In this document: positions 7,942 to 16,281 of the stretch, piece after piece
Position numbering within the stretch: position 1 is the first letter of the stretch
Layout: each line of letters begins with the position of its first letter
Origin: Priestia aryabhattai
Lineage (GTDB): Bacteria; Bacillota; Bacilli; Bacillales; Bacillaceae_H
Length of the DNA stretch: 64,000 bases
Direction of reading: 5' to 3'
Assembly: GCF_023715685.1 (NCBI RefSeq)
Contig: NZ_JAMBOQ010000004.1
Coordinates: 310,001-374,000, forward strand
Notes under the pieces: model-generated
What the model was told of the DNA's origin: nothing
Database searches by the model: none
Seen by the model: only the letters and a program-made list of their open reading frames with translations
Translations under genes and position numbers: made by a program

Positions 7942-8550
7942 TCACCTGAATTTCGATACAAACGGGTGATTGGTAACCCAAAAGCGCCAAGGGTAATCCT
8001 TGGCTTCACCAGAATTATCAATGCCAACGCGAGGTCCGGCGGAAATCGCTGAAGGAGTGAAGCCACGAGCAATATAAAGAGGAGGGCTGGTTAAATCATG
8101 ACCGTACAAATCCATTGAAACTCCCAGTGCTTTTGTTAGTTTCCCAGGACCATTTGTCCAATTTATTTCGTTTTCCATCCCTCGACGTCTAGTTTTCATC
8201 AAATCTTTGCCGCTAAATGGCTCAATAGCTCGAATGAGGACGCCTTCTGGATAATCAATATTGCTGCTTACAACATTGAGTAAACAATGCGTATGCATCG
8301 TATGCGTATAGGCATGACCAGGAGGGCCGAACATTACTTCCGTTCTTTTTGTGCGCCGGTTGTTAAAACTATGAGCTGCTCGGTCGAAAGGCCCTTTATA
8401 AGCCTCTGTTTCTACAATAAAACCAGATGCAGTTCCTTCTGCCGTTTCGTGAACAAGAAGACATCCTAACAGCGACTGAGCTAATTCAAGTGTAGGCTGT
8501 TGATAAAATAAAAGAGGAAGTGGTTCAATTGCTAAAAGAGAACGCGTCAT
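7942..8550 (-). CDS. DNA-3-methyladenine glycosylase (AAG/MPG family)
   Basis: 202 residues, normal for bacterial AAG-type glycosylases (B. subtilis YxlJ relatives). The catalytic glutamate sits in GFIVETEAYKGPFDRAAHSF, followed by FGPPGHAY and GVLIRAIEP, NGPGKLTKALGV and SAGPRVGID, all conserved family blocks. It excises alkylated purines, starting base excision repair in the cytoplasm. The segment usually read as YGMxxCLNV is MHTHCLLNV here, a variant I believe also occurs in some Firmicutes. ATG 8550 follows AAAGGATGG. The gene is monocistronic. Confidence 0.93.
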   Translation of the reverse strand: MTRSLLAIEPLPLLFYQQPTLELAQSLLGCLLVHETAEGTASGFIVETEAYKGPFDRAAHSFNNRRTKRTEVMFGPPGHAYTHTMHTHCLLNVVSSNIDYPEGVLIRAIEPFSGKDLMKTRRRGMENEINWTNGPGKLTKALGVSMDLYGHDLTSPPLYIARGFTPSAISAGPRVGIDNSGEAKDYPWRFWVTNHPFVSKFR

Positions 8551-9023
8551 TTGCTGTAGTCCATCCTTTCAAAGCAGGTTCATTTACGCTGTTATGCGCA
8601 TCTTTTATTATGATGTTTTCTTTGTTATTTTGCAAAGGGAGGGACTGATTAGTAAAGTAATTTCTCTTACGTCACATTCCAGTATTTGCATCAGCATGAT
8701 CCAACTTACCTCTATAAAATTGCTTTATTTTAAAGAATGGTTTCGTTTTGCACGTTTAGGGGGAATGTTTTACTACAATACTTGGCTTTTGCTGCTGATA
8801 CGATAGATGACACGTAGTTCATCCATATTTTACATGCTTTTAGTTTTAAAAAATAGTGATCCGTCTTTTCTTCATTTTCGTTCTACACATGAAAGCAGAA
8901 TAAAAAGATTGAATTGGAGAAAATTCTTTATAAATGGAAGTAAAGAAAAAATATCCTTCAAAGAGTATTTAAAGGATTTTAGAACATATTAAAAATAAAA
9001 TTTATATACTGTGAGGAATAGCT
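8551..9023. other. 473-bp intergenic region
   Basis: AT-rich spacer between the divergent glycosylase and MurE-like genes, presumably holding both promoters. The + strand frames here (8594-8806, 8807-8992) lack ribosome binding sites and have implausible composition. A weak inverted repeat (about 8957-8982, ATCCTT... AAAGGAT) precedes the ligase gene. Nothing else is recognised. Confidence 0.4.
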
Positions 9024-10523
9024 ATGAACATCCACTTTGATACATTAACGAACTTATCAATTAAAAATATTTTTGGGCCTGCATCTCAAACGATCACCCA
9101 TCTAACATATCATTCAAAGCAGGTTCACGACGGATCAGTATTTTTTAGTATAAAAGGTGAAAATGAAGATGGACATCAATATATTAAAGAAGCTATAGCT
9201 AGAGGAGCCGTAGCAGTCTTTGGGACAAGCGTTGAGAAGCTTCGTCTTTTGAGCACCCAGTATTCTCACTGTACGTTTTTAACTGTTGACGACGTTCGCA
9301 AAGTAATGGCTTCTTTTTCTAAAATGTATTTTGATTATACGGATGAAAAAATTGAGACAATTGGCGTTACCGGTACAAATGGTAAAACAACCGTAGCAGC
9401 TTACGTAAGGTCGCTTTTAACTCTTTTAAAATTGCCAACAGGGTCGATTGGAACGACCGGCATTTGGTCATCAAAGCAGAAGTTAGTTTATAAAAAAAGT
9501 ACGCCTACAACGCCTGAATCGGTAGACTTGCATAAAATTTTTTATGATTTGTATACAAGAGGTGATGAAGCGGCAGTGATGGAAGTATCTTCAATTGCTA
9601 TTGATCAGCAGCGAGTAGAAAATATTTATTTTGATGTAGCCATTCACACAAACTTATCAGAAGAGCATTTAGAGTATCATAAAACGTTTGAGCACTATAA
9701 AAAATGCAAGATGAAATTATTTCAACAGGCAAAACATGCCGTTATTAATATAGATGATCAGGACATGGGGAAAGACTTAAGTAGGGTATTTGAAGGACCT
9801 AAAGTCACGTATAGTTTATTAAATAATGCGGAAGCAACTCTGCAAGCAAAAAACATTATCGTTAAAGAAGGAGGATCTTTCTTTGATTTACTCTATAAAG
9901 GACAGTCATACAAAGTAGTAGTGCCTGTATATGGTGATTACAACATTGCTAACGTGTTAGCGGCCGTCGGTACAGCTCTCCACTTTGAATATCACATTGA
10001 AGATATTATTAGCGTACTTCCTCAATTGGAAAGTCCAGAAGGGCGCTTTCAAGTGATAGAAGGTCCAAATAACCAAAAAGTGATTTTAGACTATGCCCAT
10101 ACGCCTGTGGCCCTTACTCGTTTAGTAGAAGAAGTAAAAAAGTTGGATTATAACCAGCTGATTGTTATGATTGCAGGGATAGGCATTCGAGATTTTAATA
10201 AAATGCCTAAAATGGCACGCACCATTGAAGGGAAAGCTGATGAAATTATAGTAACGGTTGATCATCCAGGTCATCATGATCCGAACGTAATCGTAGATCA
10301 AGTGATAACGGGTTTTTCAAATCCGAGCGCAAGTAATATTCACCGCGCCCCTACTCGAACAGAAGGAGTATTAAAGTCGCTTTCTTTAGGAAAGCCGAAT
10401 GATATTATTTTACTTACAAGCGGCTGTATTAACGGCGCTCAGCTTGTAAAAGGAAACGAAATTCCGCATTCAGATGAAGAAATTATTGCCTCTTATTATG
10501 CGTCTTTAAGCAATATTTCTTAA
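9024..10523 (+). CDS. MurE-like UDP-MurNAc-tripeptide-synthetase paralogue
   Basis: 499 residues with all three Mur-ligase domains: an N-terminal UDP-MurNAc domain (SIKGENEDGHQYIKEAI), a central ATP-binding domain (GVTGTNGKTTVAAYV, TNLSEEHLEYHKTFEHYKKCK) and a C-terminal domain (VILDYAHTPVALTRL). Family enzymes add an amino acid to a carboxylate using ATP. Two substrate-recognition motifs differ from MurE: the DNPR loop reads DHPG, and the GKGHE segment reads SGCINGAQ. Both normally contact the meso-diaminopimelate. SSHA also reads SSIA. It is therefore probably not the main MurE, and its amino-acid substrate is unknown. ATG 9024 follows GTGAGG. The gene stands alone. Confidence 0.85.
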   Translation: MNIHFDTLTNLSIKNIFGPASQTITHLTYHSKQVHDGSVFFSIKGENEDGHQYIKEAIARGAVAVFGTSVEKLRLLSTQYSHCTFLTVDDVRKVMASFSKMYFDYTDEKIETIGVTGTNGKTTVAAYVRSLLTLLKLPTGSIGTTGIWSSKQKLVYKKSTPTTPESVDLHKIFYDLYTRGDEAAVMEVSSIAIDQQRVENIYFDVAIHTNLSEEHLEYHKTFEHYKKCKMKLFQQAKHAVINIDDQDMGKDLSRVFEGPKVTYSLLNNAEATLQAKNIIVKEGGSFFDLLYKGQSYKVVVPVYGDYNIANVLAAVGTALHFEYHIEDIISVLPQLESPEGRFQVIEGPNNQKVILDYAHTPVALTRLVEEVKKLDYNQLIVMIAGIGIRDFNKMPKMARTIEGKADEIIVTVDHPGHHDPNVIVDQVITGFSNPSASNIHRAPTRTEGVLKSLSLGKPNDIILLTSGCINGAQLVKGNEIPHSDEEIIASYYASLSNIS

Positions 10524-10570
10524 TATTCTTCTTCATTTATCGAACGTGCAGAAACTGAAACACCATACGA

Positions 10571-10607
10571 AAGAAGGTCTCTTACTATTTTTAGAGACCT
10601 TCTTTTT
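10571..10607 (+). terminator. Rho-independent terminator
   Basis: A 12-bp perfect stem (AAGAAGGTCTCT / AGAGACCTTCTT) with a 10-nt loop and a T-run lies downstream of the MurE-like gene. Confidence 0.88.
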
Positions 10608-10616
10608 GCATCAAAA

Positions 10617-11123
10617 CTATAGGCTGTTTTCCGGCTGTGGTTTTGGTTCTTCAATTTTTACATCATGTTCTTTAGCCAGCTTTTTAATAGCTGCATTGTA
10701 ATCGCGTATGCCTTTTCGGGCTTCATCAAGCATAGCGTTTGCCTCAGCAATAAGGTTGCGGTCCTGCTTTTCTAAAGCGCTGACGATTTTAATAAAAGCA
10801 TTATACTGGGTATTGGCAGCCTTTATATAGCCTTCATGAACCTTTCGAAGATCGTCGGTTTCTACATCGATGTTTTCCAGTTCGTCAACAAATTTACGAT
10901 AGGTAGGAATGACTTCACTCGTCATCGTATCGTACATAACAGCGTCACTTGTGTAGTTAGCGCCTGTAACAGAATCGTATGCGTCAATCGCTTCTTTTTC
11001 AAGCTGAGCGGCTTTTTTTAAATCTTGATTGTTATAGTCGATTAAATCATCTTGAACAGGATCACTAAAGCAGGCGGATAATAAAAACAAAAGAGGGACA
11101 AGACAAAATAAAACTTTCTTCAA
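10617..11123 (-). CDS. Predicted lipoprotein, coiled-coil
   Basis: 168 residues starting at TTG (11123), with GGAGGTG 9 nt upstream. It has a type II signal peptide with lipobox LLSAC, so the mature protein is lipid-anchored on the outer face of the membrane. The rest is charged and helical (QLEKEAIDAYDSV, ALEKQDRNLIAEANAML) and ends in a Pro/Glu tail. It resembles small Bacillus lipoproteins of unknown function with a YkyA-like helical layout. It converges on the MurE-like gene, and no functional partner is evident. Confidence 0.85.
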   Translation of the reverse strand: MKKVLFCLVPLLFLLSACFSDPVQDDLIDYNNQDLKKAAQLEKEAIDAYDSVTGANYTSDAVMYDTMTSEVIPTYRKFVDELENIDVETDDLRKVHEGYIKAANTQYNAFIKIVSALEKQDRNLIAEANAMLDEARKGIRDYNAAIKKLAKEHDVKIEEPKPQPENSL

Positions 11124-11293
11124 CGAATTTCACCTCCGTTTAACAATGTATGAAACACCTGCTTGGCAAAGTCGGTTTTAATAAGTGGAGAAAAAGAAGA
11201 GAGTGTATAAAAGGATTTTTGAAGGTCGACAGTGAATTTATTCATAAGTCGGTTTGTAGCTGATATCCCCATGGTAGGAGGAAGGAAGAGAAG

Positions 11294-11758
11294 ATGATTA
11301 AAATAAAAAGAGACCATTTAACGAACAATGAAGTTATTGAATTAGTAAGTTCTCACCTTCAAGGAATGAACTTACATTCGCCCCCTGAAAGTATTCATGC
11401 TCTAGATATTGAAAGCTTAAAACAACATGATATTACGTTTTGGAGCGTGTGGGAAGGAAGTCAGCTAGCAGGGTGCGGGGCTATAAAAGAGCTAGATGAG
11501 CACCACGGAGAAATTAAATCGATGCGAACAGCCACCGCCCATTTGCGGAAAGGAATTGCTAGAGAGCTGCTGCAGTACATAATAAATGAAGCACAAAAAC
11601 GAGGGTACCGACGCTTAAGCTTAGAAACAGGATCCGCACCCGCTTTTGAACCGGCTAGAAAGCTATACGCCAGTTTTGGATTTTACCAATGCGAACCGTT
11701 TTCTACCTACAAAGAAGATCCATACAGTGTATTTATGACAAAAGAACTGAATGATTAA
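11294..11758 (+). CDS. GNAT-family N-acetyltransferase (YsnE-like)
   Basis: 154 residues, a single GNAT domain. Motif A (the acetyl-CoA pyrophosphate loop) is MRTATAHLRKGIARELLQYI, and the final motif is ARKLYASFGFYQCEPF. The N-terminal HSPPESIHALDIESLK is reminiscent of B. subtilis YsnE. The acceptor is unknown. ATG 11294 follows AGGAGGAAGG. It is divergent from the lipoprotein gene and ends in its own terminator. Confidence 0.88.
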   Translation: MIKIKRDHLTNNEVIELVSSHLQGMNLHSPPESIHALDIESLKQHDITFWSVWEGSQLAGCGAIKELDEHHGEIKSMRTATAHLRKGIARELLQYIINEAQKRGYRRLSLETGSAPAFEPARKLYASFGFYQCEPFSTYKEDPYSVFMTKELND

Positions 11759-11787
11759 AAGCCTTTTTAAAAGGCTTTGTTTTTTTG
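11757..11787 (+). terminator. Rho-independent terminator
   Basis: AAAGCCTT / AAGGCTTT stem (11758-11765 with 11771-11778) and a long T-run follow the GNAT gene. Confidence 0.85.
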
Positions 11788-11882
11788 TTTTGTCATGATT
11801 CATATAAAAAAGGTATAAACTCGGTTTTCTCACTAGACAAAAAGGTTTTTCCTATGTAGTATAGGTGTCAGATAATACAAAA

Positions 11883-11896
11883 CGAATGTTCAGTAT
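11883..11896 (+). promoter_or_regulatory. Putative TetR operator upstream of the regulator
   Basis: CGAATGTTCAGTAT matches CGAACGTTCAGTAT at 12590-12603 in 13 of 14 positions. The core GAAnGTTC is dyad-symmetric, like many TetR/QacR-type operators. One copy before the regulator and one before the transporter indicate autoregulation and control of the efflux gene. Confidence 0.6.
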
Positions 11897-11928
11897 AAAT
11901 AATAAATGTGCGGGGCGGTGGAAATAGC

Positions 11929-12528
11929 TTGAATAAAAAAAAGCTTCAAAGTGAACAAACAAAAAGAAAAGTGGCAGATGCCGCTAAAGCATTGTTTTCC
12001 CAAAAAGGCTATAAAGCTACGTCTATTGAGGAAATTGTAGAAGCTACGGGAAGCAGTAAAGGGAATATTTATTATCACTTTAAAAGTAAAGAAGGACTTT
12101 TTCTCTATTTAATAGACGAATGGGATCTCGAGTGGGAAAGAAACTGGAAAGAAAGAGAGGCTCTTTACAAAACAACAAGAGATAAGCTTTTTGGAATTGC
12201 GGAGCAAATCATTTTAGATGATTTGAATCATCCTCTTACGAAAGCTGCCGATGAGTTTTTTAACAACGAGGAAAAGGGTAGCGATATCGAAGAGCGAATT
12301 GATGAGATGGTGAAACGACACGTGGAGTTTAACCGCGAACTTTTGCAAAAAGGCATTGATGAAGGTGAGTTTTCTCATAAAAATGCAGAACAGCTTGCAG
12401 TGGTTTTAGAAGGGCTGTTTGTGGGGATGAGCCGCATGTCTCGAAAAACGAGCACGGAAAATGCCCTGCAGCTTTACCATTCAGCAATCGATGTATTTTT
12501 AAACGGAATTATAGCAAGGTCTTCTTAA
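11929..12528 (+). CDS. TetR/AcrR-family transcriptional regulator
   Basis: 199 residues from TTG 11929, preceded by GGGGCGGTGG at 7-8 nt. The GTG at 11908 would lack a ribosome binding site and add seven odd residues. The N-terminal helix-turn-helix is typical (ALFSQKGYKATSIEEIVEAT then GSSKGNIYYHFKSKEGLF, about residues 17-55), followed by an all-helical ligand-binding domain. It lies directly upstream of an MFS drug transporter, and the two share operator-like sequences. It probably represses the transporter until a toxic compound binds. Confidence 0.9.
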   Translation: MNKKKLQSEQTKRKVADAAKALFSQKGYKATSIEEIVEATGSSKGNIYYHFKSKEGLFLYLIDEWDLEWERNWKEREALYKTTRDKLFGIAEQIILDDLNHPLTKAADEFFNNEEKGSDIEERIDEMVKRHVEFNRELLQKGIDEGEFSHKNAEQLAVVLEGLFVGMSRMSRKTSTENALQLYHSAIDVFLNGIIARSS

Positions 12529-12551
12529 ATAGTCGGGGATGCTTATTGCGG

Positions 12552-12584
12552 TAATGAGTAATCCCTCATTATTTTGTATTTTTA
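12552..12584 (+). terminator. Weak terminator between tetR and the MFS gene
   Basis: A 7-bp stem TAATGAG / CTCATTA with a 6-nt loop is followed by TTTTGTATTTTT. It would partly separate the two genes, consistent with the transporter having its own operator and promoter. Confidence 0.5.
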
Positions 12585-12589
12585 TAGAC

Positions 12590-12603
12590 CGAACGTTCAG
12601 TAT
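12590..12603 (+). promoter_or_regulatory. Putative TetR operator upstream of the MFS gene
   Basis: CGAACGTTCAGTAT, containing the perfect 8-bp palindrome GAACGTTC, lies 22 nt before the transporter start and matches the copy at 11883-11896. It would cover the promoter region. Confidence 0.6.
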
Positions 12604-12624
12604 TTTTGTAATCAGGAGGTTTAT

Positions 12625-13842
12625 ATGTCATTATTGTTAAGAAATCGAGCGGCGATTTTGCTGCTTATGCTAAATATTTTTATTATCTTTACGGGAATCG
12701 GTCTCGTTATCCCAATTATGCCAACATATATGACAGAGCTTCATATCAATGGCAGCGTGATGGGGCTTTTAGTAGCGGTGTTTTCGTTAACTCAATTTCT
12801 GTTTTCACCTTTAGCGGGCCGGTTATCAGATTCGTTAGGGAGAAAGAAAATTATTGTAGCGGGAATGATTGTTTTTGCCCTGTCTGAATGGTTCTTTGGT
12901 TCAGTGAGTACCCCTCTTTTATTATTTGTATCCAGAATGTTAGGCGGGGTCGGGGCCGCGCTTATTATGCCTGCTGTTATGGCCTATACAGCAGACGTGA
13001 CGTCTGCTAAAGAACGCGCTAAAGGAATGGGCTATGTGACGGCGGCGATTACAACAGGATTTATTATTGGGCCAGGTATCGGAGGCTTTTTAGCTGAATA
13101 CGGCATGCGCGTACCGTTTTATATGGCCGCAGTAGCAGGAGGCTTGGCTGCAGTGATTACGCTGTTTGTTTTGCCGGAGTCCCGTCCTGTACAAAATCCT
13201 GCTGTTTCAAATAAAGAGAATCCAAAAGAAGATCGGCTGCTACTGCAGCTTATGAATTCCTATAAAGAACCTTATTTTTTAAGTTTAATTATCGTTTTTG
13301 TGACATCGTTTGGATTATCCAATTATGAAACGATCTTTTCACTATTTGTTGATCATAAATTTAGCTTTACACCAAAAGATATTGCGTTTGTCATTACATT
13401 TGGCTCTATTGCAGGGGCTGTGGTGCAGGTTACGATTTTTGGCTGGATTTTAAATAAGTTCGGTGAAAAAAGAGTAATTTCGTTTTGCTTGATGATGACG
13501 GGACTTTTTATTTTACTTACGCTATTTGTGCACACATACTGGCTTATTATTGTTGTGACATTTATCGTCTTTTTAGCAACAGATATTTTACGTCCCGCAA
13601 TCAGCACGCAAATGTCGATGATGGCACAAGACGACCAAGGGTATGTAGCCGGACTAAATTCTGCTTATACAAGTCTTGGGAATATTATTGGACCCGTTGT
13701 AGCAGGCTTTCTCTTTGATATAAACATTAATTATCCATACGTATCAGCTGCACTTGTTCTGCTGCTTTGTTTTCTTTTATCTTTAAGAGCAGGGAAGGAC
13801 CGAAAAACAGCTGTGAGAAATCAGGCGGTTCAAGAGAAATAA
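12625..13842 (+). CDS. MFS multidrug efflux transporter (DHA1 type)
   Basis: 405 residues from ATG 12625 (AGGAGG 6 nt upstream). Twelve hydrophobic segments are visible. The MFS motif A between helices 2 and 3 is clear (AGRLSDSLGRKKIIV), as is the antiporter motif C in helix 5 (GPGIGGFLAEYG). This places it among proton-driven drug exporters such as Bmr, Blt, NorA and Tet. The TetR regulator upstream and the paired operators support a drug-inducible efflux role. The actual substrates cannot be read from sequence. Confidence 0.9.
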   Translation: MSLLLRNRAAILLLMLNIFIIFTGIGLVIPIMPTYMTELHINGSVMGLLVAVFSLTQFLFSPLAGRLSDSLGRKKIIVAGMIVFALSEWFFGSVSTPLLLFVSRMLGGVGAALIMPAVMAYTADVTSAKERAKGMGYVTAAITTGFIIGPGIGGFLAEYGMRVPFYMAAVAGGLAAVITLFVLPESRPVQNPAVSNKENPKEDRLLLQLMNSYKEPYFLSLIIVFVTSFGLSNYETIFSLFVDHKFSFTPKDIAFVITFGSIAGAVVQVTIFGWILNKFGEKRVISFCLMMTGLFILLTLFVHTYWLIIVVTFIVFLATDILRPAISTQMSMMAQDDQGYVAGLNSAYTSLGNIIGPVVAGFLFDININYPYVSAALVLLLCFLLSLRAGKDRKTAVRNQAVQEK

Positions 13843-13877
13843 CGAGAAGGAAAAAAATGATAGAATTCTTAAAATAG

Positions 13878-13910
13878 AAGACCTCTAGTAGCTTATGGGA
13901 GGTCTTTTGA
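13878..13910 (+). terminator. Rho-independent terminator
   Basis: AAGACCTC (13878-13885) pairs with GAGGTCTT (13899-13906), followed by TTGATTATTCTTTT. It closes the MFS gene. Confidence 0.7.
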
Positions 13911-14043
13911 TTATTCTTTTAGTAAAGGTGTAAGATTTACAACGCTACTCAGCCTATAGCGAAGCTTTATTTAATCGGCAAAACAGTGAAATGGTTGCAA
14001 ATAAAAAAGGTTAATAGTAAACTTTAAACGTAACAAGAATAGT

Positions 14044-14127
14044 ATGGGAGCTTGCGCGGGGCAGGCTGAGAGTACAGGGACGCCTGTTGACCATTTGAAC
14101 CTGTTGGATAATGCCAGCGCAGGGAAT
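14044..14127 (+). ncRNA. TPP riboswitch (THI element)
   Basis: The two conserved halves of the thiamine pyrophosphate aptamer are present: GCAGGCTGAGAGTACAGGGA near 14071-14090, then GAACCTGTTGGATAATGCCA near 14096-14115 with GCGCAGGGAA after it. The element lies upstream of thiM-thiE and is followed by an intrinsic terminator (14141-14172), the standard arrangement for TPP-dependent premature termination. Confidence 0.97.
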
Positions 14128-14140
14128 GTGAGTACATACC

Positions 14141-14172
14141 AAAGCACTTTGCGCATGCAAGGTGCTTTTTTG
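14141..14172 (+). terminator. Riboswitch-controlled terminator
   Basis: A 12-bp stem (AAAGCACTTTGC / GCAAGGTGCTTT, with one G-T pair), a 4-nt loop and a T-run lie between the TPP aptamer and thiM. It is the expression platform of the riboswitch. Confidence 0.9.
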
Positions 14173-14216
14173 TCTTTTTTTGCAGGGTTAAAACTAAATG
14201 AAAAGAGTGAGAGAAC

Positions 14217-15023
14217 ATGGATATTAGTAAAATTTCAGCTCAATTAGAAAAAGTAAGAGATACAAGTCCGCTTGTTCATAATATTACGAATGTTGTGGTA
14301 ACCAATTTTACAGCAAATGGACTGCTTGCACTAGGAGCTTCACCTGTTATGGCTTATGCGAAGGAAGAAGTGGCTGACATGGCACGAATCGCCGGAGCGC
14401 TTGTCTTAAATATGGGTACACTGACGGCTCGAGAAGTGGAAGCAATGAGAATAGCTGGGAAATCAGCAAATGAAAATGGCGTGCCGGTTATTTTTGATCC
14501 TGTAGGAGCTGGAGCGACACCGTTTCGTACAGAAGTGGCACGTCAGCTTGTAGAAGAATTAAATATCGCAGTTATTCGTGGTAACGCTGCTGAAGTTGCA
14601 AATGTAGTAGGCGAGTCATGGCTCATTAAAGGCGTTGATTCATTAGAAGGCCAAGGAGATGTCATTGAACTTGCTGAGAAAGCAGCGAACAAATTAGATA
14701 CAGTGATTGTTATCACGGGTAAACAAGATGTAATCACGGATGGAAATACAACGTATACAGTAGACAACGGTCACCCGTTATTTACGAGAGTGACGGGTAC
14801 TGGATGTCTGCTGACATCAATTATAGGAGCTTTCGCCGCTGTAGAGAAAGAATATGTCGAGGCAAGCGTTGCTGCTTTAAGTTTTTACGGAGTGGCAGGT
14901 GAAATCGCCGCAGTGAAAAAAGGTGAAGAAGGGCCGGGAAGCTTCCAAATTGAGCTGTTAAATCAGCTTCATCTTTTATCTGGGCAGGATATTGAATCAT
15001 ATGCAAGAGTACATCAACGTTAA
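14217..15023 (+). CDS. thiM: Hydroxyethylthiazole kinase
   Basis: 268 residues, the normal ThiM length. The ribokinase-like fold shows [20 protein letters not shown], the substrate motif [17 protein letters not shown], and [13 protein letters not shown], which carries the conserved catalytic cysteine. It phosphorylates 4-methyl-5-(2-hydroxyethyl)thiazole, salvaging the thiazole half of thiamine. It is the first gene behind the TPP riboswitch and 13 nt upstream of thiE, so thiamine pyrophosphate should shut both off. Confidence 0.97.
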   Translation: MDISKISAQLEKVRDTSPLVHNITNVVVTNFTANGLLALGASPVMAYAKEEVADMARIAGALVLNMGTLTAREVEAMRIAGKSANENGVPVIFDPVGAGATPFRTEVARQLVEELNIAVIRGNAAEVANVVGESWLIKGVDSLEGQGDVIELAEKAANKLDTVIVITGKQDVITDGNTTYTVDNGHPLFTRVTGTGCLLTSIIGAFAAVEKEYVEASVAALSFYGVAGEIAAVKKGEEGPGSFQIELLNQLHLLSGQDIESYARVHQR

Positions 15024-15036
15024 AAGGAGCCGGAAA

Positions 15037-15681
15037 ATGACAAACGAAGAAATTAAAAAGCTGCTGCAAGTTTATTTTATAATGGGCAGCAATAACTGTA
15101 CAAAAGATCCGCGAGAAGTGTTGAAAGAAGCAATTGAAGGCGGCATTACCGTGTTTCAATTTCGCGAAAAAGGCGAAGGTGCGCTAACGGGGGAAGCGAA
15201 ATATCAGCTGGCGAAAGAACTGCAGCAAATTTGTCACCAGCACAACGTTCCTTTTGTTGTAAATGATGATCTTGACTTAGCGATTCGCATACAAGCAGAT
15301 GGCGTTCATATTGGACAAGAAGACGAAAAAGCTCACGTTGTTCGAGAGAAAATAGGAAAAGGAATTGTGGGCGTCTCTGTTCATAATGTACAAGAGCTGA
15401 AGCAGGCGATGAAAGACGGAGCGGATTATGTAGGAATGGGACCTGTTTTTCCTACTTCCACAAAAAAAGACGCAAAAGCAGTGCAAGGTACGAAATTAAT
15501 TGAAGAAGTGCGAAACCAGAATATTGACTTTCCAATTGTAGGAATCGGTGGTATCACGCCTGAAAATGCCAAACAAGTAGTAGAAGCAGGTGCAGATGGC
15601 GTTTCTATTATTACGGCGATTAGCTTAGCTGCGTCTCCAAAAGAAAAAGCAGCTCAATTAAAAGAAGCGTTAGGAAAATAA
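15037..15681 (+). CDS. thiE: Thiamine-phosphate synthase
   Basis: 214 residues from ATG 15037 (AAAAGGAG upstream); in-frame ATGs further up lie inside thiM. TIM-barrel ThiE motifs are present: [44 protein letters not shown] (pyrophosphate binding) and [11 protein letters not shown]. It joins hydroxymethylpyrimidine pyrophosphate and thiazole phosphate to give thiamine monophosphate. It is co-transcribed with thiM; the terminator follows. Confidence 0.97.
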   Translation: MTNEEIKKLLQVYFIMGSNNCTKDPREVLKEAIEGGITVFQFREKGEGALTGEAKYQLAKELQQICHQHNVPFVVNDDLDLAIRIQADGVHIGQEDEKAHVVREKIGKGIVGVSVHNVQELKQAMKDGADYVGMGPVFPTSTKKDAKAVQGTKLIEEVRNQNIDFPIVGIGGITPENAKQVVEAGADGVSIITAISLAASPKEKAAQLKEALGK

Positions 15682-15682
15682 A

Positions 15683-15707
15683 AAAAGCGCACAATGTGCG
15701 CTTTTTT
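15683..15707. terminator. Bidirectional terminator between thiE and ydaG
   Basis: A perfect 10-bp stem AAAAGCGCAC / GTGCGCTTTT with a 3-nt loop and T-runs on both strands. Confidence 0.92.
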
Positions 15708-15708
15708 A

Positions 15709-16137
15709 TTATAGCTGAACAGTTTGAGGAGTTTCTTCGCCTTCATTCATAAAGCGAATTTCGTTCGGCGTAATTTCAAGAACAACATACTCAGGGTCAT
15801 TTGGACCGTCAAACCACTCTTTCATATGATCGTTCCATATACGTCCTTTTAACTGATCACCGGTACGAAGAACAGCTGTACCAGATAATTCTAAGTATTG
15901 ATCGCCATATCCTTCGCCGCTGTAGCCCAATAGTACGTGTACGTTCGGATTGGCTTCGATTTCTTCTGCTTTATGTGTATTGATATTTGTTGGTGTGTAA
16001 AGAGCGATACCATCTTCATCGCTAAAGAATGTCATATAGCGAGAGTGGGGTTTGTTGTTTACAACTGTGGCTAATGTTCCTACACGATTTCCTTCTAATA
16101 CTTCATTTACTTTTTTAGCAATTTTTTGTTCATTCAT
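15709..16137 (-). CDS. ydaG: General stress protein 26-like, pyridoxamine-oxidase fold
   Basis: 142 residues. The start chosen is ATG 16137 (MNEQKIAKKV), 9 nt from AAAGGAG; the ATG at 16146 directly abuts that site. The split-barrel flavin-binding fold of the PNPOx family shows GTLATVVNNKPHSRYMTFF and TPTNINTHKAEEIEANPNVH. The protein aligns along its length with B. subtilis YdaG, a SigB-controlled general stress protein. A weak SigB-like promoter (16165-16191) fits that regulation. The biochemical activity of the family is not established. Confidence 0.88.
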   Translation of the reverse strand: MNEQKIAKKVNEVLEGNRVGTLATVVNNKPHSRYMTFFSDEDGIALYTPTNINTHKAEEIEANPNVHVLLGYSGEGYGDQYLELSGTAVLRTGDQLKGRIWNDHMKEWFDGPNDPEYVVLEITPNEIRFMNEGEETPQTVQL

Positions 16138-16164
16138 TTTATCCATCTCCTTTATTACTTTTTA

Positions 16165-16191
16165 TGTTCCTCAATCGAAGATAAATAAAAC
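16165..16191 (-). promoter_or_regulatory. Possible SigB-type promoter of ydaG
   Basis: On the - strand, GTTTTA, a 15-nt spacer and GGAACA resemble the SigB consensus (GTTTAA, 12-15 nt, GGGTAT/GGGAAA). The -10 match is only partial. It lies at a sensible distance from the ribosome binding site. Confidence 0.35.
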
Positions 16192-16255
16192 ATACATGTC
16201 TAAAAAAATATAAGTTAACAATAAAATTATTATGTAAACTGTTAAATTTAAAAAT

Positions 16256-16279
16256 AAAAAAAGCTAGCTACAGCTAACT
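16256..16279 (-). terminator. Terminator downstream of the 6S-like RNA
   Basis: On the - strand AGTTAGC / GCTAGCT (one G-U pair) with a TGTA loop is followed by seven T residues. Confidence 0.7.
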
Positions 16280-16281
16280 AA

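Noticed and set aside
7942..8550. Alkyladenine glycosylase considered catalytically altered because of MHTHCLLNV
   Set aside because: The catalytic Glu and other blocks are intact, and this segment varies in some Firmicutes members, so it is probably a normal family variant.
8594..8992. Two + strand frames of 60-70 codons in the gap before the MurE-like gene
   Set aside because: No suitable ribosome binding sites, odd composition, and no recognisable motif.
11120..11317. 65-codon - strand frame upstream of the lipoprotein gene
   Set aside because: Its start overlaps the divergent GNAT gene, its end encodes the lipoprotein's ribosome binding site, and no internal ATG has a Shine-Dalgarno sequence.
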